From assembly GCA_013997645.1 (NCBI GenBank), contig PNKB01000006.1, positions 1 to 64,000 of the forward strand: 64,000 bases of DNA, written 5' to 3'. Shown here in pieces: positions 11,027-19,832 of this stretch. Source of the stretch: Cyanobacteria bacterium PR.3.49. Lineage in GTDB: Bacteria > Cyanobacteriota > Vampirovibrionia > Obscuribacterales > Obscuribacteraceae. The position numbers were made by a program, and so were the translations under genes. Position 1 is the stretch's first letter, and every line of letters begins with the position of its first letter. The notes under the pieces are model-generated. The model was not told the DNA's origin. It made no database searches and worked only from the letters and a program-made list of their open reading frames with translations.

Positions 11027-12115
11027 ATGGACACGCTCATGATCAAAGTAGACGAAGGAACCATGCCCGTGCACACGGACAAGGGAAAGATCATATTGAT
11101 CGACCAGCGCAAATTGCCGGATGCAATCGAATATTTCGATGCCACCGACATCGATCAAATGTGTTTTGCCATTTCTGACATGGTCGTTCGCGGAGCACCA
11201 TCAATTGGTGTTGCCGCCGCACTTTCCATGGCAGCTCATTTGCAAAACTTAGCCCGCAATCAAAGCTCGCCACTCACGATCGGTCAATTCGACGAGGCGA
11301 AATCAAAACTCGATGCGACCAGGCCGACTGCAGTCAATTTGAGATGGGCGACATCGCAAGTGCATAACTTCGCCTGTTGCCTGTTAAGTGAAAAACCAGA
11401 CAATATCGCATTCGGTGAGAGACTTTTCGAATTTGCAGAGAAAATGCTGCAAGATCATTTGGAAAGAAACCGAAGGCTCAGCGATTTCGGATTGAGCGTT
11501 GTGCCGCAATCAGCGCGCATTGTCACTCACTGCAATGCCGGATCATTGGCCGCCTGCGGCTGGGGAACTGCACTGGGAGTAATCAGATCGGCTCATGCCA
11601 AAGGGCTGAATCCGCAAGTCTTCGTCGACGAGACACGTCCGCGCAATCAAGGATCAAAACTGACCATGTGGGAGCTGACCCAGGACGGAGTTCCCGCCAC
11701 TCTTATCTGCGACAACATGTCCGGCTATTTGATGAAGAGGGGCGATGTCGACATGGTGATCACAGGCGCGGACAGAATCGCGGCCAATGGCGACTCAGCC
11801 AACAAAATCGGCACTTATTCATTGGCAGTCCTGGCGCATCATCACGGCATTCCTTTTTATATTGCCGCACCGCTTTCCACATTCGATCCGCAAATTGAAA
11901 GCGGAGAGGCAATCCCCATCGAATTTCGCAATCAGGATGAAGTGCTTAGTTTAGATGGGCGGTCCTTGACCGTAAGCGGAGCCGAAGCCCTCAATCCCGC
12001 TTTCGACGTCACACCAAACGAATTGATCAAAGGCATCATCACAGAAGAAGGCGTTTTGACACCGCCATACAAAGAGTCAATATCTGCAGCATTGAAACGC
12101 AACAGCGAAAAGTAG
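11027..12115 (+). CDS. mtnA: S-methyl-5-thioribose-1-phosphate isomerase
   Basis: RGAPSIGVAAALSMA, THCNAGSLAACGWGTALGVIRSA, ETRPRNQGSKLT, TGADRIAANGDSANKIGTYSLA. Confidence 0.93.
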   Translation: MDTLMIKVDEGTMPVHTDKGKIILIDQRKLPDAIEYFDATDIDQMCFAISDMVVRGAPSIGVAAALSMAAHLQNLARNQSSPLTIGQFDEAKSKLDATRPTAVNLRWATSQVHNFACCLLSEKPDNIAFGERLFEFAEKMLQDHLERNRRLSDFGLSVVPQSARIVTHCNAGSLAACGWGTALGVIRSAHAKGLNPQVFVDETRPRNQGSKLTMWELTQDGVPATLICDNMSGYLMKRGDVDMVITGADRIAANGDSANKIGTYSLAVLAHHHGIPFYIAAPLSTFDPQIESGEAIPIEFRNQDEVLSLDGRSLTVSGAEALNPAFDVTPNELIKGIITEEGVLTPPYKESISAALKRNSEK

Positions 12116-12123
12116 CCGGCAAG

Positions 12124-13776
12124 CTAAGCTTCGAAATAACGACCTTGCGGTTTGCTCTGGCGATTCGACTGAGCGAGCAAAATTGCTTTGGTCAAATCCG
12201 TCGAATCTTCCGGAACGGAAACTATTCCAAATGAGAATTTGAGCGGTGCTTCCGGTGCTTGGGGCTCTTGAGGCGACTCGCCTTCCTCTTCTTCCGCGGG
12301 TAACGCGGATAGGGCCTGGACTACTCTCTGGCACAAGGACATCGCTTTTTCTGCATTGCTGAAAGGAAGTATGAATCCGAATTCGAGAGTCTGGAAATGC
12401 CCGACCAGGTCCAGATCGCCTTTCACTTGATTGAATGCTTTTACGACCCTGCGCAGATGACGGCCCTGAGGCAGCAATCCGTTCTGTTTTACGTCAAAAA
12501 TTACTACCGAGTAACCGGTGCGGGTTCTGGAACTGCGTTTGTGCTCTCTTTGCGCAAAGAAAAGGAAAAGCGGATAACTGAGCATATCCGTTTCCGGGCG
12601 TAAAATCTCGTGATAGGCATTTTCTATAATCGAAAAATCGATTGCCCCTGTACTCTGAAAGGCTGGCTGGCTGCTGCGTCCCTGCGGCGCCACGATACCC
12701 AGCATAGTCATATTGAAAAGGGCCGGAAGCCAGACGCTCATGAGCATCGGCACACGCACGAGAAAATCGTGCATGCACTCGCCCGGCTTGAGCTGGCTGT
12801 AAATCATCTTTTGCGCTGATAGATCGGCAGGAATACCTCCTCCCTTTACCAATGCTTCGAATTCTTGCTCGCTCAAATTCGACTTTGCTTTGAAAAGCGG
12901 CGCATCTTCATCGAATCCGCGGTTTTCCAATTCTTGTTTTTGATCGCGCAAGGCAGCGGCCTCGACCAGCAATGCGTCCATGCGCTTGCTGACAGTGCGT
13001 TCCTTGGCGGAAATCTTGGAGGCAAAGGCAAATTTGCCCTTTTTCCACATCAAGGACTCGAGGACTACGTCATAACCTTTTTGAGCACTTGCTCCCTCGA
13101 CGAGCAAGGCATCTTCCTTTGTGGCGTGAACAGGAGTACCGTCTTCGAAAAAAACTTCAATCTGGCGCATGCCTTCGACAATTTCCAGGCGCCCGGTCAT
13201 TTTGCAGATGGAAACCGACTGCAAGACTCCGAACAAATCGATATCTTCCAGTTCGCCGGATAAATTGACGCCGAAAGTCGCGTAAGTGCCGCTGGCAGCA
13301 TTGCCAGTATCAGCCCCGCCGCCATTTCCGCCAGCGCCGGGTGGGGGAATAGGTTGCATGAAACCGCCCGGCGGCAATTCTTGGGTTGTCATCAATTGAG
13401 CACCGACCGGCATTTGAGCCGGCAAATTAGCCGAAGATGTGGCGTTCTTAGATGTCTCGAGATGAATCATGCTGAGAATTACCGCCAGGTCTGTAGTTCT
13501 GTGCGACCAGACAGGCGGCAGGTGAGAGTTTTCGACATCGATTAGGGTCCACTCGACGTAAGTGACCCGATTCAAACCGGAAGGATCCGGCGGGATAATG
13601 GCGGCCAAGAGATAACCCTTGCCGGTTCCGAACGGCAATTCCACAGGTCTGCCCAGATTTTGGCGAGCCAGAGCAAGAACCTTGTCCAGGTCCACTTCAG
13701 TCGGATTGACAACAGACGCGACCTTTAGAGGCGTCCAGGATGACTTGTTCAATATGTCAATACCAAACGGCGACAA
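12124..13776 (-). CDS. DUF4388 domain-containing protein
   Basis: LSGELEDIDLFGVLQSVSICKMTGRLEI...IEVFFEDGTPVHA...ALLVEGASAQKGYDVVLESLMWKKGKFAF. Confidence 0.7.
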   Translation of the reverse strand: MSPFGIDILNKSSWTPLKVASVVNPTEVDLDKVLALARQNLGRPVELPFGTGKGYLLAAIIPPDPSGLNRVTYVEWTLIDVENSHLPPVWSHRTTDLAVILSMIHLETSKNATSSANLPAQMPVGAQLMTTQELPPGGFMQPIPPPGAGGNGGGADTGNAASGTYATFGVNLSGELEDIDLFGVLQSVSICKMTGRLEIVEGMRQIEVFFEDGTPVHATKEDALLVEGASAQKGYDVVLESLMWKKGKFAFASKISAKERTVSKRMDALLVEAAALRDQKQELENRGFDEDAPLFKAKSNLSEQEFEALVKGGGIPADLSAQKMIYSQLKPGECMHDFLVRVPMLMSVWLPALFNMTMLGIVAPQGRSSQPAFQSTGAIDFSIIENAYHEILRPETDMLSYPLFLFFAQREHKRSSRTRTGYSVVIFDVKQNGLLPQGRHLRRVVKAFNQVKGDLDLVGHFQTLEFGFILPFSNAEKAMSLCQRVVQALSALPAEEEEGESPQEPQAPEAPLKFSFGIVSVPEDSTDLTKAILLAQSNRQSKPQGRYFEA

Positions 13777-13859
13777 ACCTAGTACTTTGTACCACTGCCG
13801 TCTCAGCTTATGACCTTAAAAGAAAGAATTCCTCAAATTATTCCCTTCTTTTACATTGG

Positions 13860-15314
13860 CTACTTGGCCAGCACTTTTTCTCTTCGCCCTTCCAAAATTC
13901 GCAGAAATGAGCGAGTGGAAATCTCCTCGAGCGTCAAGCCGGTCGCTTTCACTTCCTCTTTCGAGACCGCACCACAATTGATGGCACGCAGAAAGTAATT
14001 GAGCAGGCCCTGTCCTGTCGCCGCATCGTCGAATACGTCACCGACAAGAGTGGCTTGAGCAGCCTTTTCTATGAAGGCACGCAAGCGAACCGAAGCCGGT
14101 TCCAGACCTTCCAGAAAGAACGAATAGCAAGCGGCATATCGCACCGGCAATTGTGCAGGATGCAGATCCCACCCCTGATAATAGGCGTGTTTCAGAGAAT
14201 GGCGCACATGGTCAAAACCGAGTTTCCATGCCCGATGTACGATATCGTTATTTTCTTGCTTCAAAGCCTTGCTAAGGTTGCCATCTTCATCCGGTCGATG
14301 CGGTCCCACAGGCATCACATTGGTGGCGCCGTCGGACAGCCAGATACCGGTGCCAGAGAGCGAAACGCGCATCATTTCACGGGCAAAATCGCAAGATGGA
14401 TGATCCATCGATTGATAAGCAGCCGTGATATTTGATGAGGCGGTGTAATCATAAACGCCGAAGTGACAGCCGACACAACGTCCTTCAGCCGCTCTTACGA
14501 ATTCCGGCAACGAACATTGCCCTTTGGAATTGACGATGGACTGCGGAGTCTCAACCATCAGTTCAATTTTGAGCGTATTTTCCGGCAGGTTGAGTTTTTT
14601 CTCAATCAAGGCAAGCAGATTGATCATAGCTGTAACTTGCTCGGTGATTGTCACCTTGGGCAGTGTGATGACGAAATTGTCCGGCAATTTGCCGCCGGTC
14701 TCGCCCAAAAGTGTGGTGACAAAAATATCCAGAGTGCGCGCGCTTCTGTCACGCAATTCTTCGGTAAAGGGCTTGATGCGGATACCGATGAAAGGAGAAA
14801 GGGTGCCGTCCTTCATTCCTTTTGCCACTTCTTTGGCCGCTAATTCAGCGTGCATGTCTTCTTCCGAATCCGGTCTGTTGCCATAACCGTCTTCGAAGTC
14901 GATGCGAAAATCTTCCACGGCTTCGCGCTCCAGCTTTTCACGCACTCGCTTGTACACCGTGTAAGCAAGCCAAACAGGATGTCTCTCTTTGCGAACACTG
15001 TCCGGATTTTCTTCCAGAAGCGGTTCCAATTTCGCTATTTTCGCGTTGTCCTCGGGCAGTTCTTGCCAGCCTGTGAGCTGCAACGCGCGAGCGAATGTCA
15101 CGAAGTCTGGCGCATATTCATCTAAAGAACGAAGCGCCAGTACTCCAAGCTTTTTTGCGGAGTCGGATTTGAAAAGATGCGCGCCACCATATACAGTGTG
15201 AACTGCTTGCCTGGCGCCGGAATCTCCGGGGTATTGAGTATTGAACTCTCTGTTTGCAATTGCCAGTTTGCTGAAGACTTCACCGAGATTTCCCGCATTA
15301 AGGGAAGTTTTCAT
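13860..15314 (-). CDS. HpcH/HpaI aldolase / citrate lyase beta-like protein (possibly DUF6986 family)
   Basis: RIDFEDGYGNRP, IGIRIKPF, LMVETPQSIVNSKG, GRCVGCHFGVYDYTASSN; encoded directly after uraH. Confidence 0.75.
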   Translation of the reverse strand: MKTSLNAGNLGEVFSKLAIANREFNTQYPGDSGARQAVHTVYGGAHLFKSDSAKKLGVLALRSLDEYAPDFVTFARALQLTGWQELPEDNAKIAKLEPLLEENPDSVRKERHPVWLAYTVYKRVREKLEREAVEDFRIDFEDGYGNRPDSEEDMHAELAAKEVAKGMKDGTLSPFIGIRIKPFTEELRDRSARTLDIFVTTLLGETGGKLPDNFVITLPKVTITEQVTAMINLLALIEKKLNLPENTLKIELMVETPQSIVNSKGQCSLPEFVRAAEGRCVGCHFGVYDYTASSNITAAYQSMDHPSCDFAREMMRVSLSGTGIWLSDGATNVMPVGPHRPDEDGNLSKALKQENNDIVHRAWKLGFDHVRHSLKHAYYQGWDLHPAQLPVRYAACYSFFLEGLEPASVRLRAFIEKAAQATLVGDVFDDAATGQGLLNYFLRAINCGAVSKEEVKATGLTLEEISTRSFLRILEGRREKVLAK

Positions 15315-15353
15315 GTCCTAACTCCTTTGCCTCAATTTGACTTGAATAAATTG

Positions 15354-15695
15354 CTAACTGCCTCTGTATGTCGAATAGCTGAATGGACTGAGTAAGAGCG
15401 GCACATGATAATGCTGTGCTGCATCGTGAATTTCGAAAATGATCGGCACTTGCGGGTAAAAAGCCTGCAGCCCGAGGCTTTGAAAGTACTTATGCGTTTC
15501 GAAGGTCAATTTATAGACACCAACCTCCAGGGTCATGCCCTCCTTCCACAAGTCAGGAGCACGCCCATCTGAATTTGTCTGTGCTCTGGAAAGCTCGACC
15601 CAATTCTCTTTGCTGTTGCGTTCCAGAATAACGGTCACATCCGCTGCCGGTTTGCCCCGCGATGCATCAAGAACATGGGAAGTGATTTTGCTCAT
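15354..15695 (-). CDS. uraH: 5-hydroxyisourate hydrolase
   Basis: SKITSHVLDASRGKPAADV ... HYHVPLLLSPFSYSTYRGS (C-terminal YRGS). Confidence 0.95.
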   Translation of the reverse strand: MSKITSHVLDASRGKPAADVTVILERNSKENWVELSRAQTNSDGRAPDLWKEGMTLEVGVYKLTFETHKYFQSLGLQAFYPQVPIIFEIHDAAQHYHVPLLLSPFSYSTYRGS

Positions 15696-16213
15696 GACAG
15701 TAGTTTTTCCAATCTCAATTTAGTGATTTTCGCCTGTTCGCCTGCCGCCACTTTCAGCTCTTCCTGCTTATCGTTAGACATTCTCGATTTCAATATCTCC
15801 AGCATTTCCCCGGCGCTTTTGCCGGAGGCGCAGACAATGAAGATATAGCCGAACTTGTCGAAATAATCGTCATTCAGTGATGCCAGTTGGTGCAACATAT
15901 CTTCTGTTGCCTGCTGTACGCCTTTTTGCTCGTTTTCACACCAGTTGGCAGTGGATGCAAACTTGGCTCTGAGCAAGCTGACATCACCGATTCTCGGGTG
16001 ATGAGAAAAGGCTTCCAGCCAATCTTCAGGTGACAGTTTAAACCAAATGTCATCGGCTGCGCCAAACAATTCATCTTGCGAATGAAATGGGCGCCGCGCC
16101 ATCATCTTTTCTACCCAGACGGATGATCCGCAGCAGCGCTCGAGTTCTACTTTTGCCGTTTCACTGGAGACGGAATTGACTTGATCGAGATTCAAATTTC
16201 CATTTACCGGCAT
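15692..16213 (-). CDS. uraD: OHCU decarboxylase
   Basis: HHPRIGD, KFGYIFIVCASGKSA; ATGA overlap with uraH. Confidence 0.93.
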   Translation of the reverse strand: MPVNGNLNLDQVNSVSSETAKVELERCCGSSVWVEKMMARRPFHSQDELFGAADDIWFKLSPEDWLEAFSHHPRIGDVSLLRAKFASTANWCENEQKGVQQATEDMLHQLASLNDDYFDKFGYIFIVCASGKSAGEMLEILKSRMSNDKQEELKVAAGEQAKITKLRLEKLLS

Positions 16214-16224
16214 AATCGCTCACC

Positions 16225-17649
16225 TTAAGTCGAGGCTAAAGACTTCGAAGTCTCCAGGCGTCCACTGAGAATTTTCTGACCGTGACCTTCTTTGACAAAG
16301 GTGCCGTTGTCGTAAACTTTCGTGCCGCGCACGTAAGTGCGTTTTACGACTCCCTTGAATTGCCGCCCTTCATGTGGTGTTTCCTTGTGCTTATGATGGA
16401 CGTTTTTCTTTTCCACTGTAAATGTAGCTTCCGGATCGAGCATGACGATATCGGCATCGAATCCCGGCGCAATCTTCCCTTTGGTGCCGTAAAGACCGGC
16501 GAATTTAGCGGTTTTCTCAGCCATCCAGGTAACGACGTCCTCCAGACTGTGCCCTTTCTTTTGGGCAAAAGTCCAGACGGCCGGCAGTCCGAACTGCAGT
16601 GAAGCGATGCCTCCCCAGGCTTTGTCGAAATCGCCTTCCTTCATCAATTTCAATTCTGGCGTACAGGGTGAATGATCGGAGACGACAAAATCAATGGTCC
16701 CTTCTTTTAGTGCTTGCCAGAGCAAATCGGCATTTTCTCTTTCTCTTATCGGCGGAGCGCATTTAAAACGGGTGTCGCCGTCAGGAATTTCCTCGGCAGC
16801 AAAAGTCAAATAATGAGGGCAGGTCTCAGCCGAGAACGGTAAATTTCTCGCTTTTGCATCTTTGACTATCGAGAGCGCATCGGACGAAGAGAGATGAACG
16901 ATATGGACGCGGCAATTAAATTCTTCGCAAAGCAAGGACACTAATTTCACCGCATCGTTTTCCCACTGGCGGGGACGAGACTTGAGAAATGCGGAATAAG
17001 AACGCGGTTCTTTCTTCAGATATTCAGCAGGGTCAGGGTGAATTTCTCCGCAGTCCATCTCGGCATGGACAAGAAGCGGGACATCCAGGCGTGATAGAAC
17101 GGGCATCGCTTTGCGCAAATCGAATTCAGTGGCATTGGGAAAATCATCGATGCCGGAGTGAATGAGAAAGCATTTGAATCCCACCACACCATGTGCCACC
17201 ATTTTTTCCAGCTCAGAATGATTGCCGGGAACGACACCGCCCCAGAAGGCGCAGTCTACGTTGAGCAAGCCTTCGATCGCCTCAAGCTTGGTCTTTAGGG
17301 CATCAAGCGTAGTTGTCACCGGAATGCAGTTGAGAGGCATGTCGACAATGGTGGTCACACCGCCTGCCGCGGCCGCTTTCGTGGCGGTTGCAAATCCCTC
17401 CCATTCGGTGCGACCGGGCTCATTGACATGGACATGGCAGTCGACCAACCCTGGAATTACGACCAGGTCGCCGGCGTCTTCAACCGGAACACCGTGAGGG
17501 ACATCAAGCATGGGAGCTATCTCTTTGATGATGCCGTCCTTTATAAGTATGGCGGCTTCTTTGATGCCCTCGTGCGTCAAGACCTTGCGTCCCACGATTG
17601 CCGAGTCGAATTGTCCAGCGCCACTGCCCATGGGCAACACCTCTTTCAA
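16225..17649 (-). CDS. allB: allantoinase
   Basis: VDCHVHVNEPGRTEWEGFATATKAAAAGGVTTIVDMPLN, GFKCFL, SAETCPHYL, VSDHSPC; a start at the internal MGSGAG is also possible. Confidence 0.93.
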   Translation of the reverse strand: MKEVLPMGSGAGQFDSAIVGRKVLTHEGIKEAAILIKDGIIKEIAPMLDVPHGVPVEDAGDLVVIPGLVDCHVHVNEPGRTEWEGFATATKAAAAGGVTTIVDMPLNCIPVTTTLDALKTKLEAIEGLLNVDCAFWGGVVPGNHSELEKMVAHGVVGFKCFLIHSGIDDFPNATEFDLRKAMPVLSRLDVPLLVHAEMDCGEIHPDPAEYLKKEPRSYSAFLKSRPRQWENDAVKLVSLLCEEFNCRVHIVHLSSSDALSIVKDAKARNLPFSAETCPHYLTFAAEEIPDGDTRFKCAPPIRERENADLLWQALKEGTIDFVVSDHSPCTPELKLMKEGDFDKAWGGIASLQFGLPAVWTFAQKKGHSLEDVVTWMAEKTAKFAGLYGTKGKIAPGFDADIVMLDPEATFTVEKKNVHHKHKETPHEGRQFKGVVKRTYVRGTKVYDNGTFVKEGHGQKILSGRLETSKSLAST

Positions 17650-17726
17650 AGCCGATATGCACAGAGGATATACTCAAGGAGCAGCTCTTACTGCTTCCTT
17701 AACGAAAATAAAGGAGGCAAAACTGA

Positions 17727-17795
17727 ATGTCCGCTGACCCAATTTCCAATTCGCCACTACATGCAGTGCAGATGGGCAGGCGGGCGATGAGATAA
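17727..17795 (+). CDS. 22-aa upstream ORF with consensus SD (possible leader peptide)
   Basis: AAAGGAGG then ATG; MSADPISNSPLHAVQMGRRAMR stop; precedes the CDS at 17852. Confidence 0.3.
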   Translation: MSADPISNSPLHAVQMGRRAMR

Positions 17796-17851
17796 ACTGG
17801 AAACGCGAGGGTATTTATACTGGATGCAGGACGCTTTGAGGAGGTCGAAAC

Positions 17852-18346
17852 GTGTCATTGAGACAACGCGCTGAAAAACCCGCACTGGCAGCTCTAGTTT
17901 GTACGGGACTTCTGGCGGTTTCTTTGCTCGCTCAGTCTGCAGCAGCAGAGACAACGACAAGTCAGACCAAACCCGGCAAACCTTCGATGATCCCGACTGC
18001 CGAACCTGATAAGCCGGTTGTTTTCAATCCCAAAAACCTGCGCCGCCTGGACTTCAAAGTGCAGGGAAAAAGCTGCGCGGTATGCCTCATGGGCATTCAG
18101 AAAAAGGTCAAAGCGATGCCCGGCATAATTAAAGTCGCCGTCATGCTCAAGCGACCTTATGGGGCGGTGGTTATCTATGATTTTACAAAGGTCTCAGCAA
18201 AAGACATTTTGGAAAAAGCAAAAAAGGAAGACAAGGAAGTAAAAATCGTCGAGCCTACAGACTTCTCGATTCAGAAAGTGCCGACAATCCTCATTCCTTT
18301 ATATGGCATTCCAAAATCGCCGGAGATTCGCATCGCTTCTCCGTAA
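17852..18346 (+). CDS. secreted heavy-metal-associated (HMA)-like protein
   Basis: Signal peptide; LDFKVQGKSCAVCLMGIQKKVKAMPGIIKVAVMLK with CxxC; GAGGAGG SD. Confidence 0.65.
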   Translation: MSLRQRAEKPALAALVCTGLLAVSLLAQSAAAETTTSQTKPGKPSMIPTAEPDKPVVFNPKNLRRLDFKVQGKSCAVCLMGIQKKVKAMPGIIKVAVMLKRPYGAVVIYDFTKVSAKDILEKAKKEDKEVKIVEPTDFSIQKVPTILIPLYGIPKSPEIRIASP

Positions 18347-18386
18347 AATACAAAACGGCATATTCAAAGTCGCATGAATACGAGCT

Positions 18387-18794
18387 TTAGAGCTGACCAA
18401 CAACGGGCTCGGTCATGTCGGTGACGAAATTCATTCTGTCCGGTCCGCCAAAGGGAATCGGAACAGGGAATCGGCAGACGATCTCGGTAACCACGGTCAC
18501 TGATGTGCCGGCATTGTATTGAACAGGGCGGAACAGTCTTTTGGAGGTGATGTATCCTGCTGCCGGAAATCTGTCGACAGCGGTCTGGGCAGCTGCTTGC
18601 GCTTTGCCGGCCGTATCCGTTTCGGCAGCGGCTCTGGCGGCGCTCTTGCACATCGAGTCGTTAGCGGTCTGGGCTAATACTGCGGCTGCAACGTCAAAAA
18701 GAAAAAGCACAATCGGGATGATAATGAAAAGACCAGCTGCGGTCTCGACAATACTCGTCCCTCGTTTTCTTCTCGAAATCCTAGATTTCATCAT
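18387..18794 (-). CDS. TadE-like pseudopilin
   Basis: RRKRGTSIVETAAGLFIIIPIVLFLFDVAAAV: prepilin-like N-terminus with Glu. Confidence 0.65.
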   Translation of the reverse strand: MMKSRISRRKRGTSIVETAAGLFIIIPIVLFLFDVAAAVLAQTANDSMCKSAARAAAETDTAGKAQAAAQTAVDRFPAAGYITSKRLFRPVQYNAGTSVTVVTEIVCRFPVPIPFGGPDRMNFVTDMTEPVVGQL

Positions 18795-18827
18795 GGACTG
18801 CCACCCCTCCTTGGGTGAGGAATTGTG

Positions 18828-19289
18828 TTAGTTGATACCGTACTCTTCTTGCGGTCGCTCGGATCTATAGGCAAACTCGATAGGAGCGCCGATTCCGGGC
18901 ACGCTGCCCAAAAATGGGATTTGCAAGAAGGGCTGGATTTGAATACGGGTCGAGACAATAGCCGTGTCGATCGGATAATTGTCTGTCGGATTGCGATCCT
19001 CGAACTGCGCATCAGAGAAAGTCTCTCTGCCTTTAACGAATTTGGCCAGTGTGCTGGCTTCCCAGGCGACACGAGCACGAGCTAGAGAATCAGCCTTTCT
19101 TGCCGGTGGGACACAAGCAACTTCGCGGCACTGCAAGTGATTCAGATACCAGCCGGCAGCATAAGCGATTCCCAGGTACAAGAGGTCAAGCATGGGCGGG
19201 ACGATGCAGACAAGCAGAATGAACAGCGCCGGAGCAAATTCTACAAACTCATGTCCGCTGGACTTCCGTCCTCTTGCACGGTATTTCAT
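18828..19289 (-). CDS. TadE-like pseudopilin
   Basis: Start at MKYRARGRKSSGHEFVEFAPALFILLVCIVPPMLDL; GGAG SD 7 nt upstream; longer ORF lacks support. Confidence 0.65.
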   Translation of the reverse strand: MKYRARGRKSSGHEFVEFAPALFILLVCIVPPMLDLLYLGIAYAAGWYLNHLQCREVACVPPARKADSLARARVAWEASTLAKFVKGRETFSDAQFEDRNPTDNYPIDTAIVSTRIQIQPFLQIPFLGSVPGIGAPIEFAYRSERPQEEYGIN

Positions 19290-19379
19290 CGCGCTACTCC
19301 GTTCGGCAGAAAGGGGCGTCTGGGGAGATCTCGTTATTAAAATAACGCCTCTTTCTCGTATGTACCCACACAGCCGGTT

Positions 19380-19407
19380 TTGAGGCAAAGGATTAGTAAA
19401 ATATAAT
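19380..19407 (+). promoter_or_regulatory. candidate sigma70 promoter for the TadG-like gene
   Basis: TTGAGG (19380-19385), 16 bp, TATAAT (19402-19407). Confidence 0.5.
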
Positions 19408-19625
19408 TGACATGATGAACGATCGCTAATCCTTGCTCGTTCATTTAGCTCATATTAGTAAGCGCCCTGTCATCTGGTCGGATGGTGCAGCAATTGCACG
19501 ACGATATGCGTCGCATATAGGTCACATTCGATACCGCTGGAGCCCGACTCTCCGCCATTACCGTGTTTTCCCCACCGGGGCCCGCGTCCTGGCTTGACTT
19601 CCAATTATTAAAAGCGCATAATGAG

Positions 19626-19647
19626 ACATCCTTAATCTTAGGGATGT
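19626..19647 (+). other. hairpin in long leader of the TadG-like gene
   Basis: ACATCCTTA / TTAGGGATGT, about 9 bp, small loop. Confidence 0.4.
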
Positions 19648-19832
19648 TTCTAGTTTACCTTCCGCAATTGAAGGCGGTTTGCAACAAGCGTTGGCATAAA
19701 CACATGGTTTGATATCTTCTGATATCTATCAACCTCAATGCCTGAGCCGTTTACGGCTGCAGATATAGTCGCTAAGTAACAGGGTAAAACCCTCCGCGCA
19801 ATCAACAAAAAACTGATCGGGGATTAGTAGCA

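Noticed and set aside
19388-19444. H-type pseudoknot from the two interleaved stems
   Set aside because: Only 2 nt would have to span a 9-bp stem, which is sterically implausible; kept instead as competing hairpins or overlapping operators.
19775-19802. c-di-GMP-I (GEMM) riboswitch, because of AACAGGGTAAAACCCTCCGCGCAA
   Set aside because: Only a short stretch resembles the GEMM core; the tetraloop/receptor and P1 elements are not evident.
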